DNA of 15,342 nucleotides from CAZAGT01 sp964484515 (GTDB lineage: Bacteria; Desulfobacterota; DSM-4660; Desulfatiglandales; HGW-15), in the NCBI GenBank assembly GCA_964484515.1, contig CAZAGT010000096.1:1-15342 (forward strand), read 5' to 3'. The notes under the pieces are model-generated. The model was not told the origin of the DNA, made no database searches, and saw only the letters and a list, made by a program, of their open reading frames with translations. Below, piece by piece: positions 12,537 to 15,342 of this stretch (positions within the stretch are counted from its first letter, which is position 1; the number at the start of each line of letters is the position of its first letter). Both the position numbers and the translations under genes were made by a program.

Positions 12537-15236
12537 CTATTTTGCAGGGACATCAGAGTATTGGGAAGGGCCGAGGATCTTGAGCAATTCCTCCATGGCC
12601 TTTCCGAAATCCTCCCATTTCCCCTTTTCGACCGCCTGCTGGGCCTTCTCAAGTGCCTCTCTGGCGCGGCTCAATTCCTCTGTTTTCACCGTCGGGGTGG
12701 AAACCGGCCTCTTTTCGGGCTGCAGTGCTCCGAAGACGGCCTTGAGGGCCTCGTCGAGGGTCGGCTCCATGACAACCCTGCTTCCTGAAGTGACGATAAC
12801 CCTTTTCAGCTGAGGAATGTTGGTCCCTTCAGCAGTCAGGTACACCGGTTCCACGTAAAGAAAGGAGTTTTCGATCGGGATCACGACGAGGTTGCCCCGA
12901 ATGACTCTTGAGCCCCTCTGATCCCACAGCGAAAGCTGCTCGGAGATGAGGGTGTTCTGATCGATCATGGCCTCCACCTGGATGGGGCCGAAAGTCAGCC
13001 GTTCTTTTGGAAGCTGATAGACGATGAGCTGGCCGTACTCCGGAAAATCGCATTTGGCGGCCATCCAAGCGATCATGTTGTCCCTGCTTTGGGGCGTGAA
13101 GGGTGTCATGAGGAGGTATTGCAGCTCCTTGGTATCAGGCAGGCGCATCAGGATGTAGTAGGGGACCATCTTTATGGCCGCGCCCGCGTATTTCTCTTGC
13201 GGAAAGGCCCACAAATCCTCCTGGTTGTAGAAGACCTGCGGGTCAACCATGTGGTAGGTCCGGTACATGTCTGCTTGAATGTCAAACAGATCCTCCGGGT
13301 ATCTGAGATGTTTTCGAAGATCCTCAGACAAGTCTCGCATCGGTTTAAAAACACCCGGAAAGGCCCGTCTGTAAACGCCGAGCACCGGATCGTTGGGATC
13401 AGCGACATAGAAGCGCACCGATCCTTCGTAGGCATCGATCACCACTTTGACGGAATTACGAACATAATTGAGCCTCTGAAGAAGTGCCCCGTACGGTTCC
13501 GAATAGGGGAAACGGTCGGAGATCGTGTACGCATCCTGCACCCAGTAAAGCTTCTTCTCGCTCAGAACAAGGTAGGGATCCCTGTCGAGGTGAAGAAAGG
13601 GGGCGATCTGGGAGACTCTTTGCTGTACCCTTCTCCAGAACTGAATCCTGCTCTCGGGGTCGAGGTATCCCGTGAGAAGGATGTTGATATCCCCCCGGGT
13701 CCAGGCAAACAAGAGCCGTTTCCAGAAGTTGTCCACGGGAACTCCTCCTTGGCCGCGGTAGCTCGTATAGACATTCTCGTTCCCCTTCGGATAGTCGAGC
13801 TCCTTCACCTCCGTCGCGACGATTCGATAGCCGGGCATTCTCTCGCCGTAGTAGATGGCCGGCTGCTCGACGTCCAGGTTGTACAGGGAGACGGGAGGGA
13901 TATTCTCGATAATGTATGCGGGAAGTCCCTCCGGTCCCTTTTTTGAGACATAGTTCATCACCAGTCCATAGCCATGGGTGAACTGGAGGCGTTCATTGAC
14001 CCAGGTTCTGGCTTTTTCGGGGAGCTGTGGAGCCAACTCGCGGGCTGAAAGCATGACTTGGTGATAACCGTCCGCTGTGTGATAGCGGTCCACATCCACC
14101 TCGTAGAATTGGTAGTAGAGACGGAACTCCTGGGTCTGACGATAGGTTTCCAGAATGGGACGATAGTCCCAGAGCCTGATGTTGTCGATGGTTTCCCGGT
14201 TCTTGGTGATATCTTCAGGCGTGAGATCCAGAAGCGACGGGTAGGCCTTTTCCGTGATCTTGTCTAGGTTGAAGCCCTTCCGGGTGAGCCGGATGTTGGA
14301 CTCCAGATACGGGGTCTCTAGTTCCAGCTCGCTTGGCTCCACGTGATACTTTTGCACCAGGGCCGGTAAAATGTTGATCAAGACGAGATAGAGCCCAAAA
14401 TAGGCGCCCACCGCTGCGAGCATCATCTTGAAACGGCGTGTCACAATGCCGGCCAGCACGATGGCACCCAATGCCGGAGAGGCGAACAGCATGATCCAGA
14501 GGGTGATGCGGGTGACATGATCGTCCGTATACCCTATCCCGTAGACGACACCTCTGGAGGAGGTGAGCAACTCATAACGGTCCAGGTAAAAGCCCCATCC
14601 TAAGCTGAAAACAAAGAGCAGGAAGATGATGGACAAGTGAACGACCGAGGACCTGCGCACGCGCAGATGGGGCCTTAGGCCGCCTTGTTCCACCTGAATC
14701 GCCCCCAGATAGATGTAGGCCGCTACGGTGACGAGGAGGAGCAAGAGGCTCAAGGTTGTGATCCCATTTTGCACGAGCTGGTAAAATGGGAGTTGGAAGA
14801 TATAAAAGCCCAGGTCGTGGTGAAAAATCGGGTCTCTTTCTCCGAAAGACCCACCCCATCGAAAACGAAGATAGGTGTCCCAGCGGGGGTGGTAGACAAG
14901 GGCAAAGATAAAGGCCGGCACGATGGCGAGTAACAAGGATCTGAACGAGGTGAGACCGGCTCGGATTCCCCTGCCTTCAAACGGCGGGTCCTGCATTGGA
15001 ACCCCTCGTCCCGCAAAGCGGAGGCTGATCCAAAAACAGAGCAGGACACACCCGAAGGCGATCGCAAACAACGCCCACTTAACGGAAAGGAGTTTCCAGA
15101 AGATCTCGGCATATCCCAGCTGTCTCATCCAAAGCCACTTTTCTACCATCCCACTGAGTTCGACCGACAAAACCAGAAGAGAAGCGGAACCTGCAACGGC
15201 TGTCCACACGATGAGTTTCGTCCGCGTTTTCATCAC
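12537..15236 (-). CDS. UPF0182 family integral membrane protein
   Basis: This is an uncharacterised but widespread membrane protein family (UPF0182/COG1615). The 899 residues have seven hydrophobic segments in the first 300 or so (for example KLIVWTAVAGSASLLVLSV near 8-26, WALFAIAFGCVLLCFW, and LYLVLINILPALV near 285). A large extracytoplasmic region of about 600 residues follows, containing family-typical blocks such as NIRLWDYRPILETYRQTQEF and GPIQVEAMIDQN. The last 45 residues form a charged helix (REALEKAQQAVEKGKWEDF), as in many relatives. Start choice is open: GTG 15236 and ATG 15233 are adjacent, with GGAGGG a few nt upstream of both. It is first in a minus-strand series with the small basic secreted protein. 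Biochemical function is unknown for the family. Confidence 0.92.
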   Translation of the reverse strand: MMKTRTKLIVWTAVAGSASLLVLSVELSGMVEKWLWMRQLGYAEIFWKLLSVKWALFAIAFGCVLLCFWISLRFAGRGVPMQDPPFEGRGIRAGLTSFRSLLLAIVPAFIFALVYHPRWDTYLRFRWGGSFGERDPIFHHDLGFYIFQLPFYQLVQNGITTLSLLLLLVTVAAYIYLGAIQVEQGGLRPHLRVRRSSVVHLSIIFLLFVFSLGWGFYLDRYELLTSSRGVVYGIGYTDDHVTRITLWIMLFASPALGAIVLAGIVTRRFKMMLAAVGAYFGLYLVLINILPALVQKYHVEPSELELETPYLESNIRLTRKGFNLDKITEKAYPSLLDLTPEDITKNRETIDNIRLWDYRPILETYRQTQEFRLYYQFYEVDVDRYHTADGYHQVMLSARELAPQLPEKARTWVNERLQFTHGYGLVMNYVSKKGPEGLPAYIIENIPPVSLYNLDVEQPAIYYGERMPGYRIVATEVKELDYPKGNENVYTSYRGQGGVPVDNFWKRLLFAWTRGDINILLTGYLDPESRIQFWRRVQQRVSQIAPFLHLDRDPYLVLSEKKLYWVQDAYTISDRFPYSEPYGALLQRLNYVRNSVKVVIDAYEGSVRFYVADPNDPVLGVYRRAFPGVFKPMRDLSEDLRKHLRYPEDLFDIQADMYRTYHMVDPQVFYNQEDLWAFPQEKYAGAAIKMVPYYILMRLPDTKELQYLLMTPFTPQSRDNMIAWMAAKCDFPEYGQLIVYQLPKERLTFGPIQVEAMIDQNTLISEQLSLWDQRGSRVIRGNLVVIPIENSFLYVEPVYLTAEGTNIPQLKRVIVTSGSRVVMEPTLDEALKAVFGALQPEKRPVSTPTVKTEELSRAREALEKAQQAVEKGKWEDFGKAMEELLKILGPSQYSDVPAK

Positions 15237-15308
15237 GTCACCCTCCGACGGTGTTGAGGTTCGTCTTCAGCGCAGGAAAAGCCCCTGCGGCGCCTGGGGG
15301 CATGCTGT

Positions 15309-15335
15309 GCCGGCGCCGGCGCTGTGCGAGCGCCG
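15309..15335. repeat. GC-rich palindrome and 7-bp hairpin at the window edge
   Basis: GCCGGCGCCGGC at 15309-15320 is a perfect 12-nt palindrome. It overlaps a stem of 7 bp (15317-15323 with 15329-15335) around a 5-nt loop. There is no T-tract on either strand. The rest of the 106 bp upstream of the UPF0182 gene is GC-rich with no clear promoter. The element could be regulatory, a terminator-like structure of a gene outside the window, or a by-product of base composition. Confidence 0.35.
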
Positions 15336-15342
15336 CGGTGAT

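Noticed and set aside
13089..13946. 285-codon plus-strand open frame
   Set aside because: It is antisense within the UPF0182 gene, whose motifs and length clearly explain the region.
1..15342. CRISPR arrays, insertion sequences, tRNA genes or a defence island
   Set aside because: I saw no regularly spaced repeats, transposase or integrase motifs, tRNA-like cloverleaf, or nuclease/toxin domains among the supported genes.

Overview
The window looks like chromosomal DNA of a Gram-negative, envelope-rich bacterium. It has moderately high GC by eye, strong AGGAGG-type ribosome binding sites, an EmrAB-type trans-envelope pump, a Tat-exported molybdoenzyme and Sec-exported proteins. Gene content alone does not fix the lineage. 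An environmental group such as Nitrospirota, NC10 or the former Deltaproteobacteria would fit, but this is a guess. I see no tRNA, rRNA, CRISPR array, transposase, phage gene or plasmid function.

Layout, left to right. (1) About 60-5300, all on the minus strand: a small reading frame that may be a worn NosL-like relic, a CPA1-family Na+/H+ antiporter, a DHA2-family drug exporter (EmrB) overlapping by 4 bp with its membrane-fusion partner (EmrA), and a 100-residue protein of unknown function. Read in the direction of transcription the order is 100-aa protein, emrA, emrB, antiporter. (2) 5298-5750: a gene-poor gap with a long imperfect inverted repeat just upstream of the 100-aa gene. (3) 5751-8417, minus: a two-domain exported M16 zinc peptidase with one intact and one degenerate active site. 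(4) 8418-9211: a gap between divergent genes. It holds a possible 50-residue cysteine-rich protein, a direct repeat spaced by two helical turns, and what looks like a broken small lipoprotein gene. (5) 9212-10618, plus: a phospholipase D/cardiolipin-synthase-like protein, the only large plus-strand gene. (6) 10744-15236, minus: in transcription order a UPF0182 membrane protein, a small secreted Arg/His/Tyr-rich protein, a doubtful small ORF pair joined at a run of seven G, and a Tat-exported sulfite-oxidase-family molybdoenzyme.

The common theme is the cell envelope: ion and drug export, phospholipid chemistry, exported proteolysis and a periplasmic redox enzyme. EmrA and EmrB clearly work together. 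The other genes are neighbours without a demonstrated shared pathway. No complete new defence or mobile system is visible. The most interesting items are small or non-coding: the cysteine-rich mini-protein, the inverted repeat at 5331-5413, the broken lipoprotein frame running into the PLD gene, the poly-G joined ORF pair, and the DxxED remnant in the second M16 domain.
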